Assembly: GCA_034440575.1 (NCBI GenBank)
Contig: JAOTOL010001662.1
Span: forward strand, 3,833,501-3,897,500
DNA from: Imbricaverruca yamaguchii
Taxonomy: Eukaryota > Arthropoda > Thecostraca > Neoverrucidae
Length of the DNA stretch: 64,000 nucleotides
Reading direction: 5' to 3'
Positions within the stretch are counted from its first letter, which is position 1. Each line of letters opens with the position of its first letter. A program made the translations under genes and the position numbers. Shown piece by piece: positions 44,470-56,950 of this stretch. The notes beneath the pieces were generated by a model. That model searched no databases and was not told the DNA's origin. It worked only from the letters and a program-made list of their open reading frames with translations.

Positions 44470-44736
44470 ATAGGCTGCATAACTTTTAATGTAGTGCATG
44501 GCGTGTCCTGCAACATATGTGATAATGTTTGTTATGTGGGAGAAACAAGGGACAAATTACATGCCATGGTCCAAAATCACTTGCCGTTCATTTGGTGCGG
44601 AAGAGGAGAGCTTCCTGTGAATAAACGCTTCAACAGATCGGACCATGAGACGGAACATTTCAGCGTGATTGAGCTAGAAAGTGTTTGGAAGGAAAATGCG
44701 CCTAAAAGACGGCAACGGAAAACAAATGGATCATGA
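44470..44736 (+). pseudogene. orphan GIY-YIG domain, PLE-derived, different lineage
   Basis: The frame reads CITFNVVHGVSCNICDNVCY, then VGETRDKLHAMVQNHL, then VNKRFNRSDHETEHFSVIEL. This is the order of the C-terminal GIY-YIG endonuclease of a PLE with the VGET signature (C..C....YVGET...L), followed by a late Glu. It differs from the YIGATTTSLSRRL type of copies A and B, so it comes from another PLE family. No reverse transcriptase part is adjacent, and no (TA)n borders it closely. Confidence 0.65.
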
Positions 44737-46060
44737 TAATGGTAACAGAATCCAACGTAGGGGCCTTAATCAGAGAAAAGATGATTTAGATGATATGGTG
44801 GAAGCGTACATTTATGCGCTGTGTCGGGGACGATTTGTCGCGATCGCCTTGGCAATCTTATCACGGTTATGTCGTAAATTTTCGCTTGAACGCTGTCCTC
44901 CTTGCACAAATGCATCCGTCCTCCCAGCGTAATGGAGAAGATCGTGCACTCTTAGAATCGCCTAGGTTCCGGGATCTCTTAATTACATGCCGACGCTCTC
45001 TGATGCAATATTTTCGTGGTTTCTAGAGAAGGTGTCAATACATTTGGACCCTTTATTATCGCACTCAAATGAAATTCGTTGCGGTGACCAGTTGCGCAGT
45101 ACAAGGTTTTTCACCACTACCTCCGAAGCATTTGCATCCTGCAGAACCTGCAACTAAATTCACCTGATCTGCTACAATACACGGTACAGTATCATGCCTG
45201 CCACTAACGACTCCTCCAATTAACTGGAATTTCCAGTCTGCTACTTCTAACCTGTTTGAATGATAAGCCCTCGTCAGTCCTTATCCAATGCCATCGCCTA
45301 TTATGTGTGCGCCCTATGACGGCCAGCAATTTTGATTAGAGTACACTCTACATAGATTGGGTCACATTCCTCGTAGAGTATTTAGCATGTCTATCTTCGC
45401 TGTGACATGAGAACCGGTTGAAAAGTTAATAGGACTGTATGTTTGTCATGTCCTTCGAGAATCGCAACGGCATTTCCGCAGGGGCCGCAATTACCATATG
45501 TAGTGAATATTTCAATCGGTGCTGAGAAATTTGAAGGCACGCCTGTTCAAAAGCGAACAACACCTGAAGCCAAACAAGACACACCGTCAAACACCATGAA
45601 TCTTAAACGACGAAGCAGTAGCCATGCATTCAACAGCCAGCTGTATGGTGGACGGTGGTGCGTAAGGGGACCGATGATATTGGTCAGTCCATGTGATTCC
45701 ATGAAGTTTGTACCATATCAAATAGCGCATTTATTATCATGCTCGGAGCTGTTTGGCACATTCATATCAATATTAATACGCACATCAATATTACCCTGTA
45801 CCGATGTATATTTTCCAGTTTTTCGTTTCGTACAAGCTGTACCTGCCTTTGCACTTGACTGCATGATATATGCTAGCAATACTCCTCTCACTGGTATGTA
45901 CTTCGCTGTTTCTTTAAATGGGGGAAATATTTCATCTTTTTAAAACTTATTTCTTAACTTATGTGGCATTTTTAACATATTTCATCCAGGGAGATACCAC
46001 TGGAAGTCCAACCTTCCAGTGCATCATGGGAAGCAGTATGTGCATATGCATATGACGTAT
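44737..46060. other. no gene recognised; 166-codon frame at 45443-45943
   Basis: The longest frame (plus strand, 45443-45943) has no family I recognise, with a few hydrophobic stretches in its second half. It could be a chance frame or a fragment of an unknown gene. Confidence 0.4.
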
Positions 46061-46062
46061 GT

Positions 46063-46507
<445 letters not shown>

Positions 46508-46689
46508 ATCACAGAGCGCATGGTTTGCGGGAAAACATCATCTGAAATGGGTCGAGGGTGTTGGCAACACATGACCAAGAAAAAGCCACCAGTGGGACGA
46601 TGTGGTCTGAGTGTCTAAAAATGCACATCACATTCATCTGCACACAATGATCGCAGTAAAGCTAGTGGAAGCCGCAATTGCAGCATGCA

Positions 46690-46739
46690 CAAAGTAAAAT
46701 GGCTATGTCATAGCTTGATGACAGAGCCATTTTACTTTG
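46690..46739. repeat. 50-bp imperfect palindrome
   Basis: CAAAGTAAAATGGCT at 46690 pairs with AGCCATTTTACTTTG ending at 46739; the inner TGTCAT/ATGACA also pairs. It lies just before the CR1 LINE and may mark an older insertion edge or the LINE's 5' region. Confidence 0.8.
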
Positions 46740-46789
46740 CCACCACTGTCACCAGGTCTAAGACCTGGCCTGTGCCACCGGTGATTACC

Positions 46790-47353
46790 AGTTTAGTGCA
46801 GTTGTAGTCTAGGTAGGGGTAAATAACATAGGTCCTGCTAGGAGTGAGGAGCTACTGCAGGACTACAGGGCCCTTCTGGCCACCCTGAAGCCTAGCAATA
46901 GCCGAGACATTGTAACTGCTATTTTGCTTGGGGCTGGAATCTCCCCTGTGTGGAGCTCTAGGACACTGGCAGCCAATCCCAGGGTAAGCGAGCTTTGCCA
47001 CGAGTTAAGTTTGACCTTTGTTGACGAGCGGTGCAGGTTTTATGGCTCACGGGACCTCTATTTGAGGGATGGTCCGAGAGTGTCACCCCCTTCTCCGAGA
47101 AGGGGGTGCATGTGTTAAGCACGGTATATGAACATGTCCTTGAGGGTAATTAGGTGGGGAGGGATGAAGTTGCATTGCCATCTCATGAATACGTCAATAG
47201 TGACAGCCAATGCAATAGAACCCCAAAGTCAGCAAATAGAGAAAGCAGTAGTTCAAGGGGACAGGGTGGTAGCTCATCCAGTGATGAAAAAGCTACTCAA
47301 CATGAAAAAGCCAAAGCTGGTTATGGAACATATGCTAAGTGCATGATACTTAA
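46790..47353 (+). pseudogene. CR1 LINE ORF1, SGNH esterase-like, broken
   Basis: The frame reads AVVV, stop, VGVNNIGPARSEELL, DYRALLATLK, IVTAILLG, WSSRTLAANPRVSELC and FYGSRDLYLRDGP. The VG.N-I-G block, the ILL segment and the D..Y..DG end correspond to the SGNH esterase-like domain known from CR1 ORF1. An in-frame stop and a later frameshift disable it. The downstream frame (47154 on) has a Ser-rich linker and then YAKCMIL, which joins ORF2 across the MITE. Confidence 0.75.
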
Positions 47354-48191
47354 CCCGCGCCGTCTTTCCGGTCAAATCTTCACACCCCGTCTCGGGGGGG
47401 GAGGCGGTTGAAGTTCCCATCTAAAATATAAGCTAAGCATTGCACGAAAACGAAAGAGGTGTCATCGGAAAGCGCTCGACGAGTAAGGTCCGTGTCAACC
47501 CTTCAAAACAATTTTTCCCCCAAAAGTGACGTCACCAGGGGGGCTAGATTTTTACGACTTTTCACGACTTACATTATGTTTTTGACTCTGAGGAGTTCAT
47601 TTTGGGGGATATATGAAGAAGAAAAAAAATATTTGGAATGAGAAAAGGACAGCGCACCCGATCAGGGCTATAATTTGTTTGACCACCCCCCAAAAAAAAT
47701 ATTTGTTCGAAATTAAAAAATATTGAGTTAAGTTTTCTTAAATTTTCGGTGTCCAATGAGTAGAGCAGACTAAGAAACGTTGTTGGAAGTTAACTTGCAC
47801 TAATACAAAATGCTTGCTTTAGCCAGAATCCTGTATTTGAACAGCAATTGGGCAAATACGCAAGATTTATATGTAGTCAAAAACGAAATAAAATGAAAAA
47901 TTCCACTCGTACGTTTTGTTGGATCCGTAAAGATGAGCAAACGCTGAAAGTTTCATTAAAATATCTGTATTCGTTAAATCGTGACGACTGGTTGAACTAT
48001 TTTGGAGGTGACCTCACTTGACCTTGACTAACTCGTTGACCCTAAATGACTTGACCTAAAAAAATTTCATCAGAATGTCAAATTGATGTGGGAAAAGGTA
48101 TGTCAAGTTTGGGCGCGCTGCCGCGCGCTGTTCGTCCGCTATCCGCGAAAAACCTGAGGGGGCGGGTGAAGACCCCCCGAGACGGGACGGG
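47354..48191. mobile_element. piggyBac-like MITE, 838 bp, TTAA target
   Basis: TTAA at 47350-47353 and 48192-48195 flanks an insert that begins CCCGCGCCGTCT and ends AGACGGGACGGG (terminal inverted repeat of about 12 bases, 10 matching). No transposase is inside. Deleting the insert plus one TTAA joins MIL to KAQSIRSKFD in frame, exactly as expected for a CR1 ORF2 start. Another copy begins at 63674 in the opposite orientation. Confidence 0.92.
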
Positions 48192-50892
48192 TTAAGGCTC
48201 AGAGTATTCGATCCAAATTTGATTCGAATCCAGATTGTGTTTGCTTTACTGAGGCATGGTCAGTGATGGGTATTTTGGGGATAACTTGCAGGACTATGAG
48301 ATCCATGGATATGATATGTTTTCGTCCAATAGGGGTCCAGCAGTGAAAAGGGATACCGCAATGCTTTATGTGAATAGCATCTTCAGTTCTCAAAAAGTAG
48401 CAGATGGGGAAAAATGTGCCTGTGGAGTCCATATCGCTTGTTATCGCTTTGGGAAAAGGCAACAGGAACAAACTGAGTATAGGAGCTTTGTGCCGAACCG
48501 TAATCCTGCCACATTATCAGCAACTGGAGCTCGATAAGGTTATTGGCGAGGAAATCAGTAGAAACTTTCAGAGGAAATGCCTTATTCTTGGTGACTGTAA
48601 TCTAAAAGGATATGAAAATGTGATGTTGACTCCCCATCATGCAGAATGTTCAGGAAATGCATTGAAGAGGAACTGTTCTCACACTGGTTTGTTACAGAAC
48701 CTACTAGGAGGGGCTCATTCTTGGACCTAGTCTTCTTTGGTTTAAGTGACTTAGTTCAAGACTTAATTGTAAGAGAAATTCTGGGAAGAAGTGACCATAA
48801 TATAGTTAGATTCAAAGCACATGCAGTAGGAACCATCAAAGATAATTTGGTAAAGGTTCCTAATTTCAACAGGGCAGAATTTGACTTCATGAGAGCGGAT
48901 TTAAGTGCCATAAGATGGAAGAAAAATTATCGAATGTAAATGCTTGTGAAATGTGGGAAAAGTTCAAATCTTACTTCAAGGAAACTCAGATTGGACATGT
49001 CCCCCAAAAGCAACGGCGCAAAAGAGGGGTAGGAAAGCCAGCATGGCTTACGCCAGATTTGATAAAAGCAATTAACGCTAAGAATGCTGCATTTACAGTG
49101 ATTAAGAAAGTTTCAAATATTGTAAATCTAAGGTCGTATCAAAAAGTTTAGAGACTGTGAAGCAGAAAACCAGACCAGCAAAGCGAGCAAAAGAATTGGA
49201 TTTGGCTAGAAACTGTGCTGGGGACAGGAAAAAGTTCTTTAGTTTCTACAAGCTGAGTAAAGTTTCTAGCACATTTGGTTCACTGGAAGTAAATGGGACT
49301 ATAATGGGTGAGGATAGTGAGATGGTTTTAAGCTGAGCAAGCAGTTTAGATCATTGCTTACATTGGAAGATAAAACCAATCTGCCGACCGTACACCATAG
49401 TTCAGCGACATGTGATCGGATAAATAATGTTGATTTCATTGTCAGTGATGTTTTCAATCACATCAGGAAAATACAACCAAGCAAGGCAGCAGGACCTGAT
49501 TAAAGTTTTGCTAGGGTATTGCGAGAAGCTGAAAGGGAACTGGCATTTCCACTTACCTATTATAATGTTTTGTAGATCAGTTTCACAAAATACAATTTCA
49601 ACATATTAGGAAGGGGCAAATGTAGTTCCTATTTTCAAGAAAGGAGAAGGAGGGAAAATTGAAAACCATAGGTCAGTAAGCCTCACATCCCTAGTCTGCA
49701 AGGTACTGGAATCATTTATCAAGGATGGAATAGTTAGTTATCTGGAAGGAAACATTGATTCAAGATACTCAACATGGGTTTAGAAAGGGGCGATTATGTC
49801 TGACAAATCTCTCGCGACTTTTTGAATTTCGCTGCAGAGAAATTTGATCAGGGTAATCAGGTTGATGTAGGATATCTTGACTTTGGTAAGGCCTTTGCCA
49901 AGGTACCCCATATACGGTCAAAGATGCAACTTCAGGTCCATGGCATTACAGGTAGCATCCTCAAATGGATGGAGTTGTGGCTTTCAGATAGACAGCAGAG
50001 AGTGATGCTAAATGGTACAAAGTCATCATGGCAAAATATTCTTAGTATAGTCTCCCGGGGGTCAGTACTGGGGCCACTACTGTTCATTATATTCGCAAAT
50101 AACATTGGAAGTTGCCTAAACAGTAAAGTTTTGAAATTTGCGGATGATTTGAATGTCTTTAGGGCAATAATTAAGACGAACTTGTGAAGTGGTCCGAAAA
50201 AGGCAAATTAAATTTTGTTTGATAGGTCCAAAATTATGCATGTAGGTAGGCATCGTATGAAGGCTCCATGCTTGACGGATGGCCAAATACTATCGGGGAC
50301 TCAGCAAGAAAAAGACTTAGGGGCTATTCTGAACACAAAATTGGGGCATCAGGACAGACCAAGAAGCCAGGAAGAAGGCACTGAGAATGTTTGGGGCAGC
50401 AAATAAGAATGTATCATCCAGCTGTGAGGAAGTAATCAGCAAACTTTACTATGCATATGCTAGGCCACATTTGAAATACTGTGTCCAAGCCTCATCTCCT
50501 AGTAATGAAGAAGATGGCTGGCTTTTAGATAGAGTATAAAGGAGGGCCACGAAAATGGTTAATGGCATGAGCAACCTGGCATATTAGGAAAGATTCACGA
50601 AATTAAACATGTTTTCACTTAAATATAGAAGGTTGAGATGAGATCTCATCGGGGTCTTTCCGTTCATGGTCAGGAGAAGGGATATCTTAGGGAAATGTTT
50701 GAATTTAACAGAAATGATTCAATTAGAGGTCATCAATTCAAAATTAGAGTTAACCATAACAGGACAAGGCTAAGGCAGTGCTTCTTCATCAACAGGGTTA
50801 TAGCACCCTGGAACTATCTGCCGGAAACAATTGTCAGTAGCAGCACATTGAACATCTTTAATAACAACATAGGCATCATTATAAGAATATAG
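48192..50892 (+). pseudogene. CR1 LINE ORF2: endonuclease plus reverse transcriptase, decayed
   Basis: Pieces in order: KAQSIRSKFD and CFTEAW (APE endonuclease start); DYEIHGYDMF; ILGDCNLKGYENV (GD-N core); FLDLVF and LGRSDHNIV (SDH at 48790-48800); KPAWLTPDLIKAI; PSKAAGP; NVVPIFKKGEGG then ENHRSVSLTSLVCKVLE; VDVGYLDFGKAFAKVPH (motif A, second Asp replaced by Ala); SRGSVLGPLLF; KFADDLNVF (active site); MHVGRHRM; EKDLGAIL; then RRLR, RGHQFKI and WNYLPETIV near the end. There are at least six frame changes or stops, so it is long dead. Confidence 0.9.
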
Positions 50893-51610
50893 GGCTTGCG
50901 TTTCAGTATTCCAGGGAGGGCTGATCGATGGATTTCATGGGGAACTGGTTGAGCGTCCAGAGTGTAGCCTAGAAGGACCCCTATGGTTCATAGTTGCACT
51001 GATCTTTTATGTCTGTATGCCTTTATGGTGACCTGACATAACCTGATTGTTTTTACCAAAATATCTGCAAGTGATGCGACGCGAAGCATGCTAAGCGGCG
51101 GCATATTGACACACGCCGTTTGCTGATGGATGGTCACCAGAAAATCGCTTCGCGAAGGCATTCATCCCTTGCATGGCCGGATCAGCACATACATGCTAAT
51201 TAACTACCTCTACACAGACACTGAGCCGAAGGAACGACCCACCTTCGTCTACTGACAGAACCATCCTTGATCATTTACTACCCTCTTACAGTCGCTTATG
51301 GGCGGCACCCACTTCAAAGACTACTCTATTGCCACCATGACTCATTCTTCATCCGCCCGAGCCCTACAAACCACACACGTGCAGCCAGGTCAGCGGAAAT
51401 ATTTTACGCTGTCTCCTGAGAAAGCCGAGTGTTTTTTTTCGCCGCCACTGTCGGAATGAACAACGCCAAGCCAGGTCGTACGTCCACGATGACGTGACCC
51501 GGAGCGAGATCACTCGGAGAGAGGTCACGCCTCCAAAGCGCAATCACGCACCCGTTCCATGGGAATGCGCGACGCACGCCATTGTCTTCGGGAGTGGAGT
51601 GGCACCATAC
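50893..51610. other. LINE 3' flank, then DNA without a gene
   Basis: 50893-51040 is the likely LINE 3' untranslated region. Beyond that no domain is visible. Confidence 0.5.
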
Positions 51611-52110
51611 ACTAGAGGTGGCAAATTCAAGGGCCGACAACTCGGTCAAGAAGCTCAGTCAGGGCCGGCGCACTTTTTGACTGGTCTTTGGGATATAGCC
51701 GGTCTTTCAATCGGTTTCTCAGTTCACTGTGCTTTTTTAAAATGAAAATCAACATAAACTTAAAACGCAACCTAACGATGATGCTAGTCACGCAACTTGT
51801 GAGGCACACTTCAACGTTCCAGGTAGATATTATCGTATGCACGTAGCAATTTGATGATCAACCCTTGAAGATTGCTAAGATCTCTAGAATGTGAATTGCT
51901 AACAACAGATAATCAATGATATTGCTTGCGAAGTCAAGCGTGTCCATTACATGCAGCTTTGAAAAGTGGAACATGCAACAACAATAAAGCCCAAAGAATG
52001 CTAGTTCCTAGTATAAAGACGCGAGGATTGAATCGCTAATGTGTGTATTGGCAGCAAAATGGCCTTGGAACAGCGGCGTGTATCGAAAACGTAATGACAA
52101 GAAAACTCTC
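51611..52110 (+). repeat. dispersed repeat, uninterrupted copy (empty site for element X)
   Basis: Aligns with 19690-20030 plus 23546-23620. At 51942-51960 it reads GTGTCCATTACATGCAGC, whereas the other copy reads GTGTACATTA, then element X, then TAATATGCATGC. It therefore shows what the insertion site looked like. The repeat's own class is unknown. Confidence 0.55.
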
Positions 52111-52139
52111 ACGACCGTCGTCAATTCCTTTTAATGAGT

Positions 52140-52870
52140 GCTATAACCATTCATGGATTGCGTAAAAACTTGCGTACCTGAAAATCTGGCAGTAATCTTC
52201 GATCGTTCTCCTGTTTTTTCTTTTTCTCGCCAACTGAACGCAGTAGGCACATAGTGCAAGTGCACAGAGCAGAGTGGATCCCGGTTTACCGCTGTGAGGG
52301 CCAATCACGTGGCGGGCGCGTGCGACGCCATGTCGTGCCGCCACGTGACGGTCCGGTCCGGCTGCAGTTCTGGCGCGCGGGCGGCGCGCCGCCACAATGC
52401 TGGCGTGCGGACGGCGTAATTGCGCCGATGCGGACTCCGCGGCCGACCTGTCGCGGAGCGCCGCCATTGTCCGCCGCCTGCATGGGGCGGCTACGCGTGA
52501 CGGAGAGAGGCGTGTCGGCACCGTGTCCGCCCGGTCCCCGGAGGCGCGCGCGCGCGCGACAGCTTCTGTTGCGGCCGACCGGCCAGCCGCTACACGCACA
52601 ACCCGGCTGTTTGTCGCGTCGTGTTTATTTGCCGACGGCGGGGCCGCCCTCTGGAGGCGAGGCGGCGCGCCGGTGGCGCGTCTGTTTTTAGCGCCGTGTG
52701 TGAAGATAGCCGTCGAGCAGCAGACGGATGTTGCGGCGGGTCATCGGTCGTGTGTGGTGTGCCCCGCACAGATCCGTCCCGTCGACCGCTGACCACTGCC
52801 GGTGAGGAGTGTGACGAACAGTGCACCGCTGACTAAAAGCTACATATTGGGATGAAAATGAGTCAGATGG
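52140..52870. other. CpG-rich island-like DNA, no gene assigned
   Basis: Dense CpG including GCGCGCGCGCG near 52546-52557. Overlapping frames on both strands up to 150 codons lack known domains. It ends where the LINE fragment begins. A CpG-rich promoter or first exon is possible but not shown. Confidence 0.4.
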
Positions 52871-52879
52871 TCAGATAAA

Positions 52880-55800
52880 AACAGCATCAGCGCATTGGTG
52901 GACACCGGAATGTCAACGGGCAATTGCTGCCCGGCGCCGCACCCATACACGGTACACAAGATGAGGGTGTGAAACAAACTATCCAGTACACAGACAAGCC
53001 AAAAGCACTGCCGGTACATAATTCAAACAGCGAGCAAAACACAACCAAATTGGTAGACCCCTACCGACAGAACCTGATAAAGCGCTTCAAGCTGCAACGC
53101 CCGCCATCAGGCTACTTCCACCAGCTGACGGAGAGAGGACACCACATTACTGACCCACAACAAGTGGTAGACCACTTCAATCTGCACTGCGTCAGCGTCG
53201 CAGGCAACAACAGCCACGATGCCACCATAGTCAGTGGTCTGGATGCCATCGTCGCCAATACAGATTTCAACTCGAAACCACAACAAAACTACTCTGAAAC
53301 ATTGACTTTGCACGGATTGAACCTTCCCGTCAACAAGTGTGGAAACAAGTCGGTTGGGCTGGATGACATCCATTTCCAGTTGTTCAACATCTCAGGAAAA
53401 ATTATATAACGCACTTACTGGCGGCCATCAACGATTTGTACCTTCCTACGTGAAACTCTTCCTGTTACGTGACGGGACAATTTCACTCAAAAAGAGAGTG
53501 GAAAGGGGCTTATCTTACTTCCCTGCTGCGCTAATAAGCTGGTCGAGCGAATGGTCCAAACACTCTTATGACATTCGCTGAAACATCCATCACAATTCCA
53601 TCTGCTCGAGGAATTCAATGCAGAGCTGCGCTGAATTCGTTAAAAGCACTGCTGCTCTTCCATCGTCAAAAAACAGCCAAAGATAAACTCATCCGGCTAC
53701 TGCATGACATTCAGGGTGGTCTACACAACAAACACACATCAATAGCTGCACACTTAGACGTAACTGCCGCATTAGACCGAGTACACAAGTCCGCGCTGAT
53801 TAGCTCAACAAGCCAAGCCTACGGATACGCGGACACATGGCACACTACACTATCAACTTCATCAGATGTAGCACCGACACAGCACTTCAATATCCATTTT
53901 TCGCGAACGACATAATCATTTTAACAACAGCGCAGTGCTTCCTAAAAGCCGAGACAAGCATTCAAACAGCGCTAGACCACATAGCAAAGTGGTGCAAAGC
54001 TTCGGCTACACCATGTCAGTATAAAAATTGTCCAGCCATAAGAGCAGCCTCCGCCTCACCCCCACCACACTATTTCGCGTCGACGGCTACACCATCGAAC
54101 AAGGGAAAACTTGAAATGCTTAGGAGAATTTGAAGAACGGTAGCTTTGGATCAGAACTGTAGCCTTGACGCAAGTATCACTAACATCTCGAATAAATGTG
54201 CAAAGCGCATCAACCTACTCCGTGCATTAGCAGCCACAGACTGGGGCGGAGACGGAAAACACTACTGCGACTCCGTATGCTATACGGTAACACCATCCAT
54301 ACCAAAATACAAGAACACCATCTTTGCTACCATTTTGCCGATACTGCGCACTAAATTGGAAATAATTAAAAACAGCTGCATCAGAGCAACGACAGGAGCC
54401 CTCAGCAACACATCCATAGCCAGTCTTCTAGTGGACTCAGATATGCCTAATCCCGCTTCAGTAAGACACGACAGCTGTGCTACTACCATATCAAATTAAA
54501 GTGCATTGAAAACCACCCGGTACAGCGAGGCATTCGGCATGACAGATACAACAGGAGCCGGTTTGGACGCAATCTTCCTCCATTGATTGTACAAATTTCG
54601 ACTCCTCTTTCATATCTAAAACTCACTATGCCAGCTACTACAGCTCGATCGCTCGACCACCCACTAGGCCATTCTGGACCTACAGTCAACCAAAGGTCGA
54701 ATACTCGCTCTCGGGAAAGAAATTCACTATCACGCTGGCCGAAATTCTTGATATTTTCATCGAATACGCGAATCTCAACCAACACAAAACACTCGTATTC
54801 ACGGATGTGTAAACATACGGGGTCAAAACAGACATGGGCATCACCGAACCATCCCTTAGGCTCTCCAAACTTCCACCGGATAACTTTTCCACGTACGCCG
54901 CTGAAGCTATTACCATGGTCCTCGGTACTTTAGTGGTTAAACTGAGCATTTAGAATGCGAGAGTTAAGGGGTTCGATTCCCCGCGGTGCCCGCCTTTACT
55001 GCCTGGGTGAGAGACAGGCGACGCCATATGGCCTCCGCTGCTGAGTGCATCGCTAAACCACAACGAACGAACGAAGCAGTGGTCATACTGGTCGCTATCT
55101 ATATACAGCGAGCGCAAAATGAGAAACGTAGTAATTTGTTCGGACTCCAAATCAGTCCTTCAGCCTGTCAGCAACACTCACGGCTGCCCACATACAGGTA
55201 TCGATCAAATCCAACAAGCCGTGGCTCGCAACGTAAACATTTCCTTCCTCTGGATTTATGGCCACACCAACATTCCAGGGAACGAGGAAGCAAATGAGCC
55301 GGCAAAGCAATCCTTAATTAATATCGACCACATATCCCAACATGGAATAATTGGTATACATCGCAAGGCACAAAGCCGCATATGCAAATATCATCAGAGC
55401 ACACGGACACAACACAGCTCCTCACCTCACTGCTCCAACCACACCTGCGACATCACACCAACGCTAGGTACATGAAACACATCAAGTCAATTACGCCGCC
55501 AAACGGAAGTCATCATCACTAGACTTAAGCTTGTTGCACAAAACTTATACAGCCTCGACTAGAGGATGACCATTTCGCAACACCTCGCTCCCACACCTGA
55601 ATTAACACCACATTAAGCATAGACCACAAACTGCCAGATTGTAGTGGCTTTGATGCTCAAAGGCAGACACGTATCGCCTTCTGCCAAAAGGGGTATCAAC
55701 CTCTCGCTGTCATCGCTTCTGGGTGTCCAAAACCAAGAACTCCTCCAATCGCTATTTGGCTATATGTAGGCTACCAAGCCAGCAGGAGCACTATAGACAC

Positions 55801-55980
55801 CACCACATCACTCTCTCCAACACGCACTGCACGCCCTCGCAACCACTCTTAACAGTCACGAAAATAGCCATACACCAATGGCATTGGACGTACATGAATC
55901 CATTCGTTTCACCACTCGAAATAAATTGCTACCTAGCAGTGCCATCTGACGTAGATGAGCTGACATGCTTCGCAAATTAG
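52880..55980 (+). pseudogene. I-type LINE with RNase H, decayed
   Basis: It begins with HWWTPECQRAIAARRRTHT, the linker after the endonuclease. Then come a region with NKCGNKSVGLDDIHFQLF (53330-53390), GGLHNKHTSIAAHLDV (reverse transcriptase motif A area, with ALDRVH), FFANDIIILTTA (53900-53940, active site with N in place of the first D of ADD), and a CAKRINLLRALAATDWG block at 54195-54245. RNase H follows: VVICSDSKSVLQPV near 55130, FLWIYGHTNIPGNEEA near 55245. RNase H places it in the I/R1/LOA side of LINEs. Multiple frameshifts, no endonuclease, and a SINE within RNase H show it is dead. The end near 55500-55980 is uncertain. Confidence 0.82.
54919..55077 (+). mobile_element. tRNA-derived SINE inserted in the LINE RNase H
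   Basis: The head TCCTCGGTACTTTAGTGGTT resembles tRNA-Asp/Glu 5' ends (A box at about 54931). GGTTCGATTCC at 54970-54980 is a perfect B box. The acceptor ends do not pair well, and a body of about 85 bases ends in ACGAACGAACGAA, a simple-repeat tail. GAAGCTATTACCATGGTC before and GAAGCAGTGGTCATACTGGTC after form an imperfect target duplication. Confidence 0.7.
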
Positions 55981-56159
55981 CATAGCGTTCAACGATTACT
56001 CAGAGGTATGTACTATCCAGTGTAGATGAGCCGATTTGTTTTATAATTCACAATGTAGATCGGTTACTCTAAGGTACATACAAGTGGACACAGATGAGCC
56101 GAGTTACAAAACACCGCCTTAACCCCATACACATCATGAACTGATGCTACTAACTACTG
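55981..56159. other. short unique stretch before the 45-bp array
   Basis: GTAGATGAGCCGA-type words repeat at about 55952, 56021 and 56091 (spacing near 70), a weak decayed tandem. Confidence 0.45.
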
Positions 56160-56950
56160 GTAACAACACGGCCGGCGTGCACACACACACGGACAGTCGG
56201 CTAACAACATACACGGCCTGCGTGCACACACACACGGACAGTCGGCTAACAGCATACACGGCCGGCGTGCACACACACACGGACAGTCGGCTAACAGCAT
56301 ACACGGCCGGCGTGCACACACACACGGACAGTCGGCTAACAGCATACACGGCCGGCGTGCACACACACACGGACAGTCGGCTAACAACATACACGGCCGG
56401 CGTGCACACACACACGGACAGTCGGCTAACAACATACACGGCCGGCCTGCACACACACACGGACAGTCGGCTAACAACATACACGGCCGGCGTGCACACA
56501 CACACGGACAGTCGGCTAACAACATACACGGCCGGCGTGCACACACACACGGACAGTCGGCTAACAACATACACGGCCTGCGTGCACACACACACGGACA
56601 GTCGGCTAACAACATACACGGCCTGCGTGCACACACACACGGACAGTCGGCTAACAACATACACGGCCGGCGTGCACACACACACACGGACAGTCGGCTA
56701 ACAACATACACGGCCGGCCCGCACACACACACACGGACAGTCGGCTAACAACATACACGGCCTGTGTGCACACACACACGGACAGTCGGCTAACAACATA
56801 CACGGCCTGCGTGCACACACACGGACAGTCGGCTAACAACATACACGGCCGGCGTGCACACACACACACGGACAGTCGGCTAACAACATACACGGCCGGC
56901 GTGCACACACACACACGGACAGTCGGCTAACAACATACACGGCCGGCGTG
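56160..56950. repeat. 45-bp minisatellite, about 17 copies
   Basis: The unit contains CACACACACACGGACAGTCG, GCTAACAACATACACGG and CCGGCGTG; spacing is 45 (56236, 56281 and on), with 47-base units near the end from an extra CA. Frames on both strands read through as 15-residue cycles and are not genes. The internal (CA)n explains the length variants. Confidence 0.97.

Larger units (their letters stand above)
46790..50892 (+). mobile_element. CR1-type LINE, nearly full span, decayed, split by a MITE
   Basis: In order: an ORF1 esterase-like domain (46798-47120), a Ser-rich linker, an 838-bp MITE at a TTAA, then ORF2 with endonuclease (48196-48830), reverse transcriptase (49430-50190) and the C-terminal region to 50892. 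Many frameshifts separate the parts. The 3' untranslated region probably extends to about 51040. Confidence 0.88.

Noticed and set aside
45443..45943. 166-codon host gene
   Set aside because: No recognisable family, ordinary composition and no visible splice or promoter evidence; left as an unassigned frame.
54919..54990. Functional tRNA gene
   Set aside because: The A and B boxes are good, but the acceptor ends pair poorly and a SINE-like body with a simple-repeat tail follows.
56134..56914. Cys-rich repeats on the minus strand that resemble a secreted Cys-rich protein
   Set aside because: The 45-bp unit is 15 codons long and contains a (CA)n microsatellite; both strands are open, so it is a repeat artefact.
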